Shown in pieces: positions 16,813-26,447 of a DNA stretch of 33,376 nt; the stretch's first letter is position 1, and each line of letters starts with the position of its first letter. The notes under the pieces were generated by a model. The model made no database searches. It was not told where the DNA came from and saw only the letters and a program-made list of their open reading frames with translations. The position numbers and the translations under genes were made by a program. This stretch comes from Planctomicrobium sp. (GTDB taxonomy: Bacteria > Planctomycetota > Planctomycetia > Planctomycetales > Planctomycetaceae): the NCBI GenBank assembly GCA_030626405.1, contig DAOUPA010000011.1, positions 1 to 33,376 of the forward strand. The letters are read 5' to 3'.

Positions 16813-17087
16813 TAAGTTGATTTACTGTAATGGGTTATGTGTCTGTTTTTTGCTGAGTGCTTGAGTGGTTTTTTGTGGGAAATTCCAAAACGAGACGAAC
16901 ATTCTTTATCTGTATGCGGTAATTAGAGTAGAACAATTGCTGGGATTGGCCCACAATGGTTGGGGCGTCCGGTGACGAGTGGCGTAGAATTCTCTTCTGG
17001 GCGTTATTCTCCAATTTCAGGAGAGTTCTGCTGGGGAAATAGGCCTTTTCAGAACGAAGTTTGTTCTTTGCACATGTGGAGAAGTTA

Positions 17088-18758
17088 ATGTTGCGTAGAA
17101 GCAACCCAATTCGATTTGCGGTCGTTGCAGGTCTGATGTTTTTCATGCACGCAACCGCTGGTAACGTTGCAGATGCTCAGTCCGCAAAAGCTGGTGCTGA
17201 GTTTACGACTGGCTCGTCAGACCCGCTGATCGAGTTCGTCAATTTGCAGATTCGCCAGACATGGGAAGATAACGAGTTGAAGCCGAGCCCATCTGCAAAT
17301 GATGCAGAATGGATTCGCCGAGTTTACCTTGATGTCATCGGTCGAATTCCTGATGCGGATGAAGTCGCTGCGTTTCTTGAAGACAGTGACAAAACCAAGC
17401 GTTCGAAGAAAATTGATGAGCTACTTGCGAATCCGGACTATGTCAGAAACTGGACTGAAATCTGGACAAACTTACTCATCGGACGCAACACGCCGGATCG
17501 CACCAGTCGATCTGGAATGCGAAAGTTTCTTCGAGAGAGTTTTGCTCGTAACCGCCCTTGGAATGAGATCGTTTACGATCTCGTGACAGCGGAAGGTCAC
17601 TACGAAGAGAATGGGGCGGTGAATTTTATTCTCGCTCAACTACAGGGAAACGTGAATAACGAAGATTATCACGTTGAAGCGACCGCAAAATTGACGCGTA
17701 TTCTACTCGGCATGCAAGTGCAGTGTACGCAGTGTCATAACCATCCGTTTAACGAATGGAAGCAGAATCAATTCTGGGAGTTCAATAGTTTTCTAAGACA
17801 AACCCGGCGAATCGACCACGATAAATACGACCCGGAATCGGGGCAGGATGTCGACGACTATTCGGAACTGGTTTTTCGTCAGTTTGGAGGTCCGGTTTAC
17901 TACGAGATGCGCAATGGACTTGTTCAGGTTGCCTACCCCAAGTACCTCGAGTCGGAGGTTTCTCCTGATGCTCCCAACCGCCGTGAGGAGTTGGGAAAGC
18001 TGATGGCGCATGATGACCCCAGTCATACAGTCGCTAAGGCGATGGTGAATCGCACTTGGTCGCATTTCATGGGGTACGGGTTCACGCGTCCGGTGGACGA
18101 CATGGGACCGCACAACCCTGCCAGTCACCCGGAACTGCTTGATCGCCTGAGCGATGAGTTTGTCAAAAGTGGGTACGACGTAAAGCAACTCGTGAAGTGG
18201 ATTTGCAATACAGAGGCATACAACCTGACGAGCAAATACAACAGCGACAACGATTTCGACAATCCTTCGGCAGGGGAAGTCCCGCTGTTCAGTCACATGT
18301 ACGTCAAAACGATGAACGCCGAACAGTTGTATGATTCGCTGCTCGTTGCCACAAATGCCGATCAAAGCGGGGCTGGAAATTTCCAACAGGCACAGCAACA
18401 GCGTCAGCGCTGGCTGCAAGATTTTTTGAGGATTTTCGGTGGAAACGATGAAGACGAACCGACTCTCTTCAGCGGCAGTATTCCGCAAGCACTGCTCATG
18501 ATGAATGGGCCTTTGGTTGAAAAAGCGATCAGCGCTGAGAAGGGGAGTTACCTTTATTCGGTACTGTCCAACCCTCGATTCCGAAGCGACAATAGTCGAA
18601 TTCAAGCGTTGTTCGTCTCGGCACTGGGACGTTTCCCGACTCGTCACGAACAGTCTCAACTCTCCGGAGCAATCAAGAGATATCCCAAGAAACTGACGGC
18701 ATTCCAAGACTTGTACTGGGCTTTGCTGAATTCAAATGAATTCATCGTGAATCATTAA
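17088..18758 (+). CDS. DUF1549/DUF1553 (PSCyt2/PSD1) secreted protein
   Basis: A 556-residue protein with an N-terminal signal or anchor segment ([21 protein letters not shown]). DUF1549 covers about 45-260, with [19 protein letters not shown] and [11 protein letters not shown] (CxxCH at 213-217). DUF1553 follows to the end, with [42 protein letters not shown] and the typical [10 protein letters not shown]-terminus. These planctomycete proteins pair with DUF1501 proteins and are thought to act outside the cytoplasmic membrane. Their biochemical role is not settled, though links to sulfatase and polysaccharide use are frequent. It lacks the N-terminal PSCyt1 cytochrome domain of longer relatives. 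GGAG 6 nt before the ATG at 17088 fixes the start. A DUF1501 gene follows 104 bp downstream. Confidence 0.92.
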   Translation: MLRRSNPIRFAVVAGLMFFMHATAGNVADAQSAKAGAEFTTGSSDPLIEFVNLQIRQTWEDNELKPSPSANDAEWIRRVYLDVIGRIPDADEVAAFLEDSDKTKRSKKIDELLANPDYVRNWTEIWTNLLIGRNTPDRTSRSGMRKFLRESFARNRPWNEIVYDLVTAEGHYEENGAVNFILAQLQGNVNNEDYHVEATAKLTRILLGMQVQCTQCHNHPFNEWKQNQFWEFNSFLRQTRRIDHDKYDPESGQDVDDYSELVFRQFGGPVYYEMRNGLVQVAYPKYLESEVSPDAPNRREELGKLMAHDDPSHTVAKAMVNRTWSHFMGYGFTRPVDDMGPHNPASHPELLDRLSDEFVKSGYDVKQLVKWICNTEAYNLTSKYNSDNDFDNPSAGEVPLFSHMYVKTMNAEQLYDSLLVATNADQSGAGNFQQAQQQRQRWLQDFLRIFGGNDEDEPTLFSGSIPQALLMMNGPLVEKAISAEKGSYLYSVLSNPRFRSDNSRIQALFVSALGRFPTRHEQSQLSGAIKRYPKKLTAFQDLYWALLNSNEFIVNH

Positions 18759-18862
18759 CCCTGAAAATCATCGGAACTGTTTTTGAATTTCAAAGGCCGT
18801 CGATGGGGTTTGCAAACTCTTTGACAACGATCATTAACCTTACTGAAATAAAAGGAACTCTC

Positions 18863-20137
18863 ATGAAGACTTCAACTCCAGCTGGCATGTCGCGTCGGCA
18901 CTTTATGAATCATCTTGCTTTGGGTGGTGCGACGACTTTGGGTGCGACGCATTTTCTCTCAACTCTTGAAGCCAACGCTGCTCAGGTCTCACGAGATCAG
19001 AAGGCATGTATCCTCGTGTGGCTTGGTGGAGGAGCTCCTACAATCGATATGTGGGATCTGAAACCTGGTTCTAAGAACGGCGGAGAATTCAAGCCGATCA
19101 GCACGAAAGGGGATTTGCAGATTTCTGAGCATCTTCCAAAAATCGCTCAGGAAATGGACAGCCTTTCGGTTGTGCGCTCATTGAGTACTCGTGAAGCTGA
19201 TCACACACGTGGTCGGTACTACATGCACACCAGCTACGTTCCAAATCCAACCGTGGTTCATCCGACTTTCGGCTCAGTTGCCAGTTATGAACTGGGAACA
19301 AAGCGGAAGGATCTTGAAATTCCTTCATTCGTCTCCATCGGTGGTGGTAGTATGAGTTCCGGATTTCTCGGAATGGCACACGCTCCATTCGTGGTTGATG
19401 CTCGCGGGCAGATTCAGAACGCGAATACAGGAGGCATGAACAAGCAACGTCTTGAACAACGCCTTGGAATGTTGAGTACGATTGAAGACGGATTCATCAA
19501 GTCTGGTCGTGGTGATGTTGGTCAGGCTCATAAAGACGTCTACAAAAAAGCCGTTAACCTGATGGTCTCCGATCAGATGAACGCCTTCCGAGCTGAAGAG
19601 GAACCAGCAGAGGTTCGTGAACTGTACGGAAGCACTCCATTCGGAAACACATTGCTGATGGCTCGCCGCCTCGTGGAAACAGGCGTACCGTTTATCGAAG
19701 TGCAGTTCCCAGGCAGTTGGGATCTCCATCAGAACGTCTTTAATACGTTGAAAGACCAGCGTTTGCCGCTTCTCGATTCCGGAATTTCTGGCCTCGTCCG
19801 CGATCTCAAACAACGTGGAATGCTCGAACACACGACCATTGTTGTCATGGGTGAATTCGGTCGAACACCTCGCATTAACCAAAATGTCGGTCGAGATCAC
19901 TGGGCCACAAGTTGGTCTGCCTTGATCGGTGGTGGTGGTCTTCAGGGTGGTCGTGCCGTTGGAGAAACTGACGCAGACGGACTGCGAATTGTGAGTGAGA
20001 GCTACTTGCCTGGCGATCTTTGGGCAACCGTCTCCCATGCACTGCGAATTCCATTGAATACTGTTCACACCTCCAAGCGGGGACGTCCGATGAAGCTCGC
20101 TAACGGTGGTCAGCCAATTCAAGATTTGATTGGTTAA
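18863..20137 (+). CDS. DUF1501 family protein with Tat signal
   Basis: A 424-residue DUF1501 protein, an alkaline-phosphatase/sulfatase-fold family. A twin-arginine signal ([13 protein letters not shown] at 10-22) indicates folded export. Family landmarks include [56 protein letters not shown] and [13 protein letters not shown]. The metal-site-like Asp/His residues are present, but activity is unproven for the family. The ATG at 18863 is preferred (AAGGAA 5 nt upstream, correct Tat N-terminus) over the upstream in-frame start at 18803. It follows the DUF1549 gene in the usual order, and a strong terminator closes the unit. Confidence 0.93.
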   Translation: MKTSTPAGMSRRHFMNHLALGGATTLGATHFLSTLEANAAQVSRDQKACILVWLGGGAPTIDMWDLKPGSKNGGEFKPISTKGDLQISEHLPKIAQEMDSLSVVRSLSTREADHTRGRYYMHTSYVPNPTVVHPTFGSVASYELGTKRKDLEIPSFVSIGGGSMSSGFLGMAHAPFVVDARGQIQNANTGGMNKQRLEQRLGMLSTIEDGFIKSGRGDVGQAHKDVYKKAVNLMVSDQMNAFRAEEEPAEVRELYGSTPFGNTLLMARRLVETGVPFIEVQFPGSWDLHQNVFNTLKDQRLPLLDSGISGLVRDLKQRGMLEHTTIVVMGEFGRTPRINQNVGRDHWATSWSALIGGGGLQGGRAVGETDADGLRIVSESYLPGDLWATVSHALRIPLNTVHTSKRGRPMKLANGGQPIQDLIG

Positions 20138-20168
20138 TCCTGCGGTTTATTTTGTGCCAAAGAATTCT

Positions 20169-20198
20169 CAGGGGGCCAACTCGGCCCCCTGTTTTTTT
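20169..20198 (+). terminator. Strong rho-independent terminator of the DUF1549-DUF1501 unit
   Basis: CAGGGGGCC at 20169-20177 pairs with GGCCCCCTG at 20183-20191 around a 5-nt loop, followed at once by seven T residues. The T-run ends only 8 nt before the start codon of the next gene, an ECF sigma factor, which is unusually tight. Confidence 0.88.
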
Positions 20199-20206
20199 GA
20201 GATTGA

Positions 20207-20755
20207 ATGAATACGATCGAACCTAATCATCGTGAGTCAAACGGACCGCCAAGCGAAGAGTTCATTCAACTTTTCACCAAGGCGCAGCGTCAATTGTACC
20301 TATTCATTCTGGCTCAAACCGGAAACGCACAAATTGCGGAAGAGGTCCTTCAAGAAACCAATCTGGTGATTTGGTCAAAGTATTCACAGTTCGAACCAGG
20401 CACAAACTTCATGGCCTGGGTCCGCCAGATTGCAGTTTATGAAGTTTTGAAGTGGAGGCAAAAACGAAGCCGAGACAAGCTGACATTTTCAGATGACTTT
20501 GTGCAACGCGTCGCAGAGAGTTTCACACCACCGGCTGAACAAATAGAGCGTCGCCAAGTAGCGCTTGAAAGGTGCTTGGAGAAATTGAACACCCAGGACC
20601 GCAAACTGATTGAGCAACGATACCAACCAGGAATTTCCGGAAAGGAACTAGCAAATTCCCTGGGGCGTCCACCGAATTCCGTTTATCAATCATTGGGACG
20701 AATCCGAAAAACATTACTGGAGTGTGTCCAGCGAACGCTGACTGTTGAAACGTAA
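20207..20755 (+). CDS. ECF-type RNA polymerase sigma factor
   Basis: A 182-residue sigma-70 family protein with only regions 2 and 4. Region 2 (about 20-95) contains NAQIAEEVLQETNLVIWSKYSQFEPGTNFMAWVRQIAVYEVLKWRQKRSRDK. Region 4 (about 125-175) contains LNTQDRKLIEQRYQPGISGKELANSLGRPPNSVYQSLGRIRKTL. It would direct RNA polymerase to a dedicated set of promoters. The next gene starts one base after its stop and encodes an anti-sigma-like membrane protein, which is the probable partner. No clear ribosome binding site precedes the ATG, and the preceding terminator ends 8 nt away, so a leaderless transcript or controlled read-through is possible. Confidence 0.88.
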   Translation: MNTIEPNHRESNGPPSEEFIQLFTKAQRQLYLFILAQTGNAQIAEEVLQETNLVIWSKYSQFEPGTNFMAWVRQIAVYEVLKWRQKRSRDKLTFSDDFVQRVAESFTPPAEQIERRQVALERCLEKLNTQDRKLIEQRYQPGISGKELANSLGRPPNSVYQSLGRIRKTLLECVQRTLTVET

Positions 20756-20756
20756 A

Positions 20757-22874
20757 ATGAATTCCAACACTCGACACGAATTGTTGAATCTCGTTGAGGA
20801 TTTCCTGGAAGGAAACGCCTCTGAGTCTGGAATTGCGCGTCTGGAAGCTCTTGTTCTGAGTGACCAGGAGTGTGAGAGTCTCTATCTTGAAGTCGTTCAG
20901 TTGCACGGAAATCTTTACTGGGACGCCGCTGGTTGCGGCGCTGAACTGGAAAATGTTTTTTCTCTTCCAGCTGCGCAATCATCGATTCAGCCAAGTGTAA
21001 ATCGCGTTGTCGATGCTGTGTCCTGGCCTCGAAGAGCTGCAGCACTTCTCAGTACCGTCGCGTTGCTGGTCGTTCTCGTCTGGACAATTCAATCATCATC
21101 GATTTCGACGAACTCTGATTCGACCGTAGTGGAGAATACTTCGACTCCAGATGCTTCGCAGCACCGTGACATCAAAGTAAAACAGAACGAAGGGAACGTT
21201 GTTGAAGTTCGTTTGCCTCAGAATGAAGCTCTTGCAAAGCACAACGCGAACGAAAAAATTGTCGAGCCAATCGTTTCTGATGAAGAAATTCTTCCGTTCG
21301 ACTCCGCATCTGATCTGCAAGTTGTCGCTTTTATCAATGAACAAATACAATCAAAGTGGGACGAAAACAGTGTCGCTCCTTCTCCTCGAGCAACGGAGAG
21401 TGAATGGGTTCGTCGAATTCATCTTGATTTACTGGGGAGAATTCCAACTCCACTTGAAGTGGAATCATTTCTTGATGACAGCGACGCCAGTAAACGTCTG
21501 AAACTATTGGACTCACTCCTGGAAAGCCGGGGTTTTGCCAGTAATTTCGCCTCGATCTGGACAAATCTTCTGGTTGGGCGTTCACGAGGTCGGGACATCG
21601 ACCGCGAAGCCCTCTTCGCATATTTGAAAGGCCAGTTTGGCAATAATATGCCCTGGTCAAAGACCGTCACTGATTTGATTTCTGCAGAAGGCTCCGCTGA
21701 TCAGTCTGGACCGGCAAACTTTCTTCTGGCTCATCTCAACAACGAAGCGGTCCCGGCGACGGCGATCACAGCACGCATCTTTCTTTGCGAGCAAATCCAA
21801 TGTAGTCAGTGTCATCGCCATCCGACAATTCCGGATTGGGGCCAGGAAAAATTCTGGGAATTCAATGCATTCTTTCAACGAACAATCGTTGAGGAGAAAA
21901 TGGTTCTCGATAAGAAAACAGGACAGCAGCAGCGTATTCGCCAACTTGTTGATACCGAGTCTCCCAAAGCAGAACCTGCTTACTACGAAGACTTGCGCGG
22001 TGTCATGAAAGTCGCCTACCCTCGTTTTGCAGATGTGGACGTCAAGCCATTACCTGAGTCCACTCTTCGTGATCAACTTGCTCACCTGCTGACCACTGGC
22101 AGCGATCCTCAGTTAGCGCAAGCGTTCGTGAACCGTAGCTGGAAGCATTTCTTCGGTCATGCGTTCACACGTCAAGTTGACGATATGGGACCGCACCACG
22201 AATTCAGTCACCCCAATCTTGTCGATGGCATCGCCCGCGCGTTTGTGAAATCTGATTACGATGTTCGCAGACTGATCCGTTGGATTTGTCTTTCCGATGC
22301 CTATCAACTCACATCCAAATCAGTCGCCGAGAATAAATTCGACGAACCGGAACTGGGAGACCTTCCCCTGTTCACACGCATGTACGTGAAACCGCTTTCT
22401 CCAGAGCAGTTGTTCAACTCGCTGTTGATTGCCGGAGGGGTTTCAACCGAAGAGATCCGTCGTCGTGGTTCGTCCTACGCACAACGCGAAGAATGGCTGC
22501 AACAGTTCTTCGTCTCAGAAAACAACGAAGAAAATGGTGAGGTCAGCACCTTCGATGGCTCGCTTCCGCAAACACTCATGATGATGAACGGTGAATTGGT
22601 AAAACGAGCTATCGATCCGGTTCAAGGACAGGTTCTCAAAGAAATCGTCTCCGATCGCAGCAAGTCTGAAGCAGAGCATATTCAAGATCTCTGTTTGGCT
22701 GCACTCTCTCGCCGTCCCACTCCGCAGGAATTAGAAGCGATCCAGAAGATGCTTCGAAATCAAATCCGCTTACGAACTTCACACAACATGCCACCACAAC
22801 TCGCCTACAACGAAGCGTTCGGCGACGTCTATTGGGCTTATCTAAACTCCAGCGAATTTTCAGTGAATCATTAG
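20757..22874 (+). CDS. Anti-sigma-like domain fused to membrane-anchored DUF1549/DUF1553
   Basis: A 705-residue protein. Residues 1-60 (LLNLVEDFLEGNASESGIARLEALVLSDQECESLYLEVVQLHGNLYW) match the cytoplasmic N-terminus of planctomycete anti-sigma/FecR-type proteins. A single membrane segment follows at about 94-112 (AAALLSTVALLVVLVWTIQ), then a linker. The external part is a full DUF1549 (ATESEWVRRIHLDLLGRIP; IQCSQCHRHP with CxxCH at 349-353) and DUF1553 (NRSWKHFFGHAFTRQVDDMGP, NSSEFSVNH end). The ATG at 20757 is one base after the sigma stop, implying translational coupling. The protein likely holds the sigma factor at the membrane and couples it to the external domain. That mechanism is inferred from the domain order. 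The external part is paralogous to the DUF1549 protein ending at 18758. Confidence 0.88.
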   Translation: MNSNTRHELLNLVEDFLEGNASESGIARLEALVLSDQECESLYLEVVQLHGNLYWDAAGCGAELENVFSLPAAQSSIQPSVNRVVDAVSWPRRAAALLSTVALLVVLVWTIQSSSISTNSDSTVVENTSTPDASQHRDIKVKQNEGNVVEVRLPQNEALAKHNANEKIVEPIVSDEEILPFDSASDLQVVAFINEQIQSKWDENSVAPSPRATESEWVRRIHLDLLGRIPTPLEVESFLDDSDASKRLKLLDSLLESRGFASNFASIWTNLLVGRSRGRDIDREALFAYLKGQFGNNMPWSKTVTDLISAEGSADQSGPANFLLAHLNNEAVPATAITARIFLCEQIQCSQCHRHPTIPDWGQEKFWEFNAFFQRTIVEEKMVLDKKTGQQQRIRQLVDTESPKAEPAYYEDLRGVMKVAYPRFADVDVKPLPESTLRDQLAHLLTTGSDPQLAQAFVNRSWKHFFGHAFTRQVDDMGPHHEFSHPNLVDGIARAFVKSDYDVRRLIRWICLSDAYQLTSKSVAENKFDEPELGDLPLFTRMYVKPLSPEQLFNSLLIAGGVSTEEIRRRGSSYAQREEWLQQFFVSENNEENGEVSTFDGSLPQTLMMMNGELVKRAIDPVQGQVLKEIVSDRSKSEAEHIQDLCLAALSRRPTPQELEAIQKMLRNQIRLRTSHNMPPQLAYNEAFGDVYWAYLNSSEFSVNH

Positions 22875-23009
22875 AGGAAGCTGTCCTCAGAGTTTCATTA
22901 TCTCGGCGTGCTCAATTCCACTCTACACAATCCTGCGACGTTGATTGCATAATTTGGCTGAGCAGCGACAATGGCGAAACGTTCCTCATTGTGTTGATTG
23001 TGATTGCCC

Positions 23010-23654
23010 ATGTCTGATTCTCTGGAACCTGAAGAAATTGAATCGCTCGTAGATCGTGTGATTCGTGGCGATCAGCAAGCGCTTGGTATTCTGTTCGGGC
23101 ATCATCGTCAGCGTCTCTGGCGGATTGTGAATTTTCGTCTCGACCAGCGCTTGTTCGGACGCGTTGATGCGGACGATGTTCTTCAAGAATCTTACCTGGC
23201 AGCAGAGAAGCGAATCGAATACTTCCTACACGATTCACCGGAAAGTTTTTTCATTTGGCTGCGTTTGATCGTGAACCAAACGATGATCGACGTCCACCGT
23301 CGGCACCTTGGCACACAATCACGAGATGCCAGCCGGGAACGTCAGGTCGGGGGCGGTTGGACTCCAGAGTCTACGTCGTTTTCGCTTTCTCATCATCTGT
23401 TGGGGCACCTTACCTCTCCAACTCAGGCAGCAGTGAGAGCGGAATTGGCAACGCAGCTGAATATTGCCCTCGAAGGTATGGGAGACCTCGATCGGGAAGT
23501 TCTGGCTCTACGGCATTTTGAAGAACTCTCGAACAGTGAAACCGCCAAGGCACTCGATATTTCCGAACAAGCCGCAAGCTTGCGCTATGTTCGCGCACTC
23601 GGACGATTGCGTAAGATATTGGAAGCGATCCCGGGGTTTATGGAGCCTTCCTGA
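23010..23654 (+). CDS. ECF-type sigma factor, kinase-linked group
   Basis: A 214-residue sigma factor with regions 2 and 4. Region 2 contains GDQQALGILFGHHRQRLWRIVNFRLDQRLFGRVDADDVLQESYLAAEKRIEYF and SFFIWLRLIVNQTMIDVHRRH. A Ser/Gly-rich linker follows, then region 4 with MGDLDREVLALRHFEELSNSETAKALDISEQAASLRYVRALGRLRKIL. This variant is typical of planctomycete ECF groups located next to Ser/Thr kinases, where the kinase is thought to control the sigma factor. The ATG at 23010 is used; the frame also offers a TTG two codons earlier. The kinase gene starts 229 bp downstream on the same strand, and no anti-sigma gene is adjacent. Confidence 0.92.
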   Translation: MSDSLEPEEIESLVDRVIRGDQQALGILFGHHRQRLWRIVNFRLDQRLFGRVDADDVLQESYLAAEKRIEYFLHDSPESFFIWLRLIVNQTMIDVHRRHLGTQSRDASRERQVGGGWTPESTSFSLSHHLLGHLTSPTQAAVRAELATQLNIALEGMGDLDREVLALRHFEELSNSETAKALDISEQAASLRYVRALGRLRKILEAIPGFMEPS

Positions 23655-23883
23655 TTTCAATAAGCCTGTTGAAATTGCCTGACCGCTCACGTTTCATTCT
23701 TCATTCCCTCCAACAGTCCTGTGCAACTTACGATATTAAGTTTTGCGCCCCTCGCAAAGTTTTGGTAGACTCGATCACAACTATTTCGTATTCACTTGCC
23801 CTTCGATTCCTAGCCCCTTGACCGAGCGGCCCCCAATAACGCTTCCTTCCTGGTTGCGGCATTTAAGCCGCGTTAGATCCTCA

Positions 23884-25143
23884 ATGCCTGACTCACAAGA
23901 TTCCTCCGAAAATGTTGATGAGACCGAAGCCGATTTGGTCGGTCTGCCGCAACGTGGAGAGTCTGGTGCGCGTGACCCGATGGAAGCTGCTGCGAGTCAA
24001 TACCTCGACCGACTGCGGGCTGGCGATACAATCGATCTTGAAGATTTCCTGAAAGACTACCCTAAACAAGAATCAGAACTTAGAGAGTTCCTGCCTTTAG
24101 TGGCGGCGATGGAGGATTGGAAGTCGGAGAAGGAATTGGAAGTTGTCAAAACTCCAATGCCAGAGGAATTCCATATCGAGCGGTTGGGAGATTGCCGTAT
24201 TATTCGTGAATTCGCTCGCGGCGGCATGGGCGTGATATTTGAAGCGGAGCAGGAACCGATTGGACGACGCGTTGCCGTCAAGTTGTTGCCGTGGAAGTTT
24301 GGTGATCATTCCAAATGGAGCAAACAGTTTCGACGCGAGGCACGAACTGCCGCTCGTTTGCAACATCCCAATATCGTTCCGGTTTTTAGTTTTGGCGAAG
24401 AAGACGGGCGTTTTTTTTATGTGATGCCGTTGATCGAAGGTGTCGGTTTCGATCATTTGATTACTCGACTGAAGATTGGCAAACTGGCCGTTGATATCGA
24501 AGACCTTATCACAGAACATCGTGGGGCAGGTTTTGGAACAACGACTCCTTTTCAAACTGAAATTCCGACGCAAAGGCGTCTCTTTAAGCGCAATAACTGG
24601 CTACAAATTGCCAAGCTCGCAACTCAAATTGCCGGAGCATTGCGTTATGCTCACAAACAAGGAACGCTGCACCGTGATATCAAGCCAGCAAACTTGTTGA
24701 TCGACCGCTCCGGAAAAGGCTGGGTTGCCGATTTCGGTCTGGCGTTGGGGCGCGAACGAGCGATGTCTGAACAACGCGGCCCCATGGCTGGAACCTTGAG
24801 GTATATGGCACCAGAACAATTTGAAGGTGTCGTCAACGAGCGAACAGATCTTTTCGCGTTTGGAGCAACTCTCTTCGAACTTTGCACGCTACAGCCCGCC
24901 TTCGCTGGCAACAGCAGAACCGAACTCGCCGCTCATGTCCAGCAAGGAAAAGTCGCTGCGCCAAGGTCCATTAACTCCGAGATTCCAGCTGAACTCGAAG
25001 CGATCATCTTGAAGTTATTAAAGCGAGATCCTGAGAAAAGATACCAAACCGCTGATGCACTTTATCGTGAATTACTTGGACTGGTGAATGCCTGGTCTCG
25101 AACACAACAGGGAATGTGGAGCCGAGTCAAAGACTGGTTTTAA
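23884..25143 (+). CDS. Ser/Thr protein kinase, cytosolic, linked to ECF sigma factor
   Basis: A 419-residue Hanks-type kinase. Residues about 30-80 carry the planctomycete N-terminal helix region (ASQYLDRLRAGDTIDLEDFLKDYPKQESELREFLP). The kinase domain follows: glycine loop ARGGMGV at 111-117, catalytic-site Lys 133 (RVAVKLL), helix-C Glu 152, HRDIKPANLL with HRD at 263-265, DFG at 283-285 and GTLRYMAPEQF. An insertion of about 45 residues lies before the catalytic loop. The chain ends soon after the kinase domain, with no membrane segment or sensor domain. All catalytic residues are present, so it should be active. It probably phosphorylates or controls the upstream sigma factor. The ATG at 23884 is chosen by similarity of the N-terminus. 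Confidence 0.94.
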   Translation: MPDSQDSSENVDETEADLVGLPQRGESGARDPMEAAASQYLDRLRAGDTIDLEDFLKDYPKQESELREFLPLVAAMEDWKSEKELEVVKTPMPEEFHIERLGDCRIIREFARGGMGVIFEAEQEPIGRRVAVKLLPWKFGDHSKWSKQFRREARTAARLQHPNIVPVFSFGEEDGRFFYVMPLIEGVGFDHLITRLKIGKLAVDIEDLITEHRGAGFGTTTPFQTEIPTQRRLFKRNNWLQIAKLATQIAGALRYAHKQGTLHRDIKPANLLIDRSGKGWVADFGLALGRERAMSEQRGPMAGTLRYMAPEQFEGVVNERTDLFAFGATLFELCTLQPAFAGNSRTELAAHVQQGKVAAPRSINSEIPAELEAIILKLLKRDPEKRYQTADALYRELLGLVNAWSRTQQGMWSRVKDWF

Positions 25144-25178
25144 GAACAGAAGCTTAATCAATTCCGCAAGAGCTTTAC

Positions 25179-25197
25179 CGCACACTTCAGGTGTGCG
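25179..25197. other. Short hairpin between the convergent kinase and hemB genes
   Basis: CGCACAC at 25179-25185 pairs with GTGTGCG at 25191-25197 around a 5-nt loop, in the 83-bp gap between two converging genes. There is no T-run, so terminator function in either direction is only possible. Confidence 0.35.
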
Positions 25198-25226
25198 ACA
25201 AAGGAAATCCGAAGTAGTAAAAAGAC

Positions 25227-26213
25227 TCATTCACTCAACCAGCGGGCGGCATCTTTGGCGAAGTAGGTGATGATAATGTCGGCGCCAGCGCGTTTGATGC
25301 TGGTGAGGATTTCCAGCGCAACGCGTTGTTCATCGATCCAGCCATTCGCCGCCGCGGCTTTGACCATTGAGTATTCACCACTCACGTTGTATGCAGCCAG
25401 CGGCAATTCCGGGTGTGCTTCTTTGACGCGTCGGATGATGTCGAGGTAACTCAGGGCAGGTTTCACCATGAGAATGTCGGCGCCTTCCAGAACGTCGAGT
25501 TCAACTTCTCGAAGTGCCTCATTCCCATTCGCCGGGTCCATCTGGTAAGTCATCCGGTTGCCAGATTGCGGACTGCTTTCAGCCGCATCACGGAAAGGGC
25601 CATAGAACGCCGAACAGTATTTCGCGGCATAACTCATAATCGGAAGGTGCTCGAATCCATTCTCATTGAGCGCCGTTCGCAGCGCTTCGATCATCCCGTC
25701 CATCATTCCACTCGGAGCGATCATGTCCGCGCCAGCTTCCGCATGGCTGATCGCTTCTTTCTGTAGGATTTCCAGCGTCGCATCATTGTCGACATCCACA
25801 ATCCCAGTGTCGTCATTAAGAATCCCGCAGTGACCGTGGTCTGTGAATTCGCAAAAACAAACATCAGTGATGACAAGCAAATCCGTCGAGACATCTTTGA
25901 TTGCTCTCACCGCTTGCTGGATGATGCCATCATCAGAATAAGCATCGGAGCCGACTGCATCTTTGTGCTCTGGAATTCCAAAGAGAATGACTGCCGGAAT
26001 CCCGAGGCTTTCGATCTCTTTGATTTCAGCTGGCAGCCGGTCGACACTCAGCTGTCGATGCCCTGGCATAGACACAATCGGAATGTCCTGATTTTCGCCA
26101 TGACGAATAAAGAGCGGCAAAATGAAATCATTCGGACTCAGCGCTGTCTCGCGAACAAGATCTCGCAAACGAGGATGACGACGCAAACGACGCGGACGAA
26201 CAATAGGAAACAT
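25227..26213 (-). CDS. hemB: Delta-aminolevulinic acid dehydratase (porphobilinogen synthase)
   Basis: A 328-residue enzyme that condenses two 5-aminolevulinate molecules to porphobilinogen in the cytoplasm, a core step of heme biosynthesis. Landmarks are [17 protein letters not shown] at the N-terminus, the metal-site cysteines 119, 121 and 129 in [14 protein letters not shown] (zinc-type enzyme), and the two active-site lysines 198 ([17 protein letters not shown]) and 251 ([15 protein letters not shown]). Length matches the family. The ATG at 26213 gives the standard N-terminus; a GTG three codons earlier is also open. Heme supply fits the CxxCH proteins nearby, but clustering may be chance. 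Confidence 0.97.
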   Translation of the reverse strand: MFPIVRPRRLRRHPRLRDLVRETALSPNDFILPLFIRHGENQDIPIVSMPGHRQLSVDRLPAEIKEIESLGIPAVILFGIPEHKDAVGSDAYSDDGIIQQAVRAIKDVSTDLLVITDVCFCEFTDHGHCGILNDDTGIVDVDNDATLEILQKEAISHAEAGADMIAPSGMMDGMIEALRTALNENGFEHLPIMSYAAKYCSAFYGPFRDAAESSPQSGNRMTYQMDPANGNEALREVELDVLEGADILMVKPALSYLDIIRRVKEAHPELPLAAYNVSGEYSMVKAAAANGWIDEQRVALEILTSIKRAGADIIITYFAKDAARWLSE

Positions 26214-26447
26214 GAGAGGCACATCTCTGTTGGACTGTGAAAACTTGCAGTTCCCATAGATTTTAGTAGGTGAAAAATGAATTCACCACGGAGCGGCTCT
26301 GATTCATTCCGGGGGGTCTACAGATTCATCATATGATCCGCAGATGACGCAGATTTTCACCGAGGGCGGTGGTGAGTGCGCCGACAACATCGATTCATGT
26401 CCACCCTGTTGCGCGATGTGGACATGGCACGTTGCACTTTCTCCTTC

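Noticed and set aside
17793-18707. 304-codon minus-strand open frame
   Set aside because: It is the shadow of the DUF1549/DUF1553 gene.
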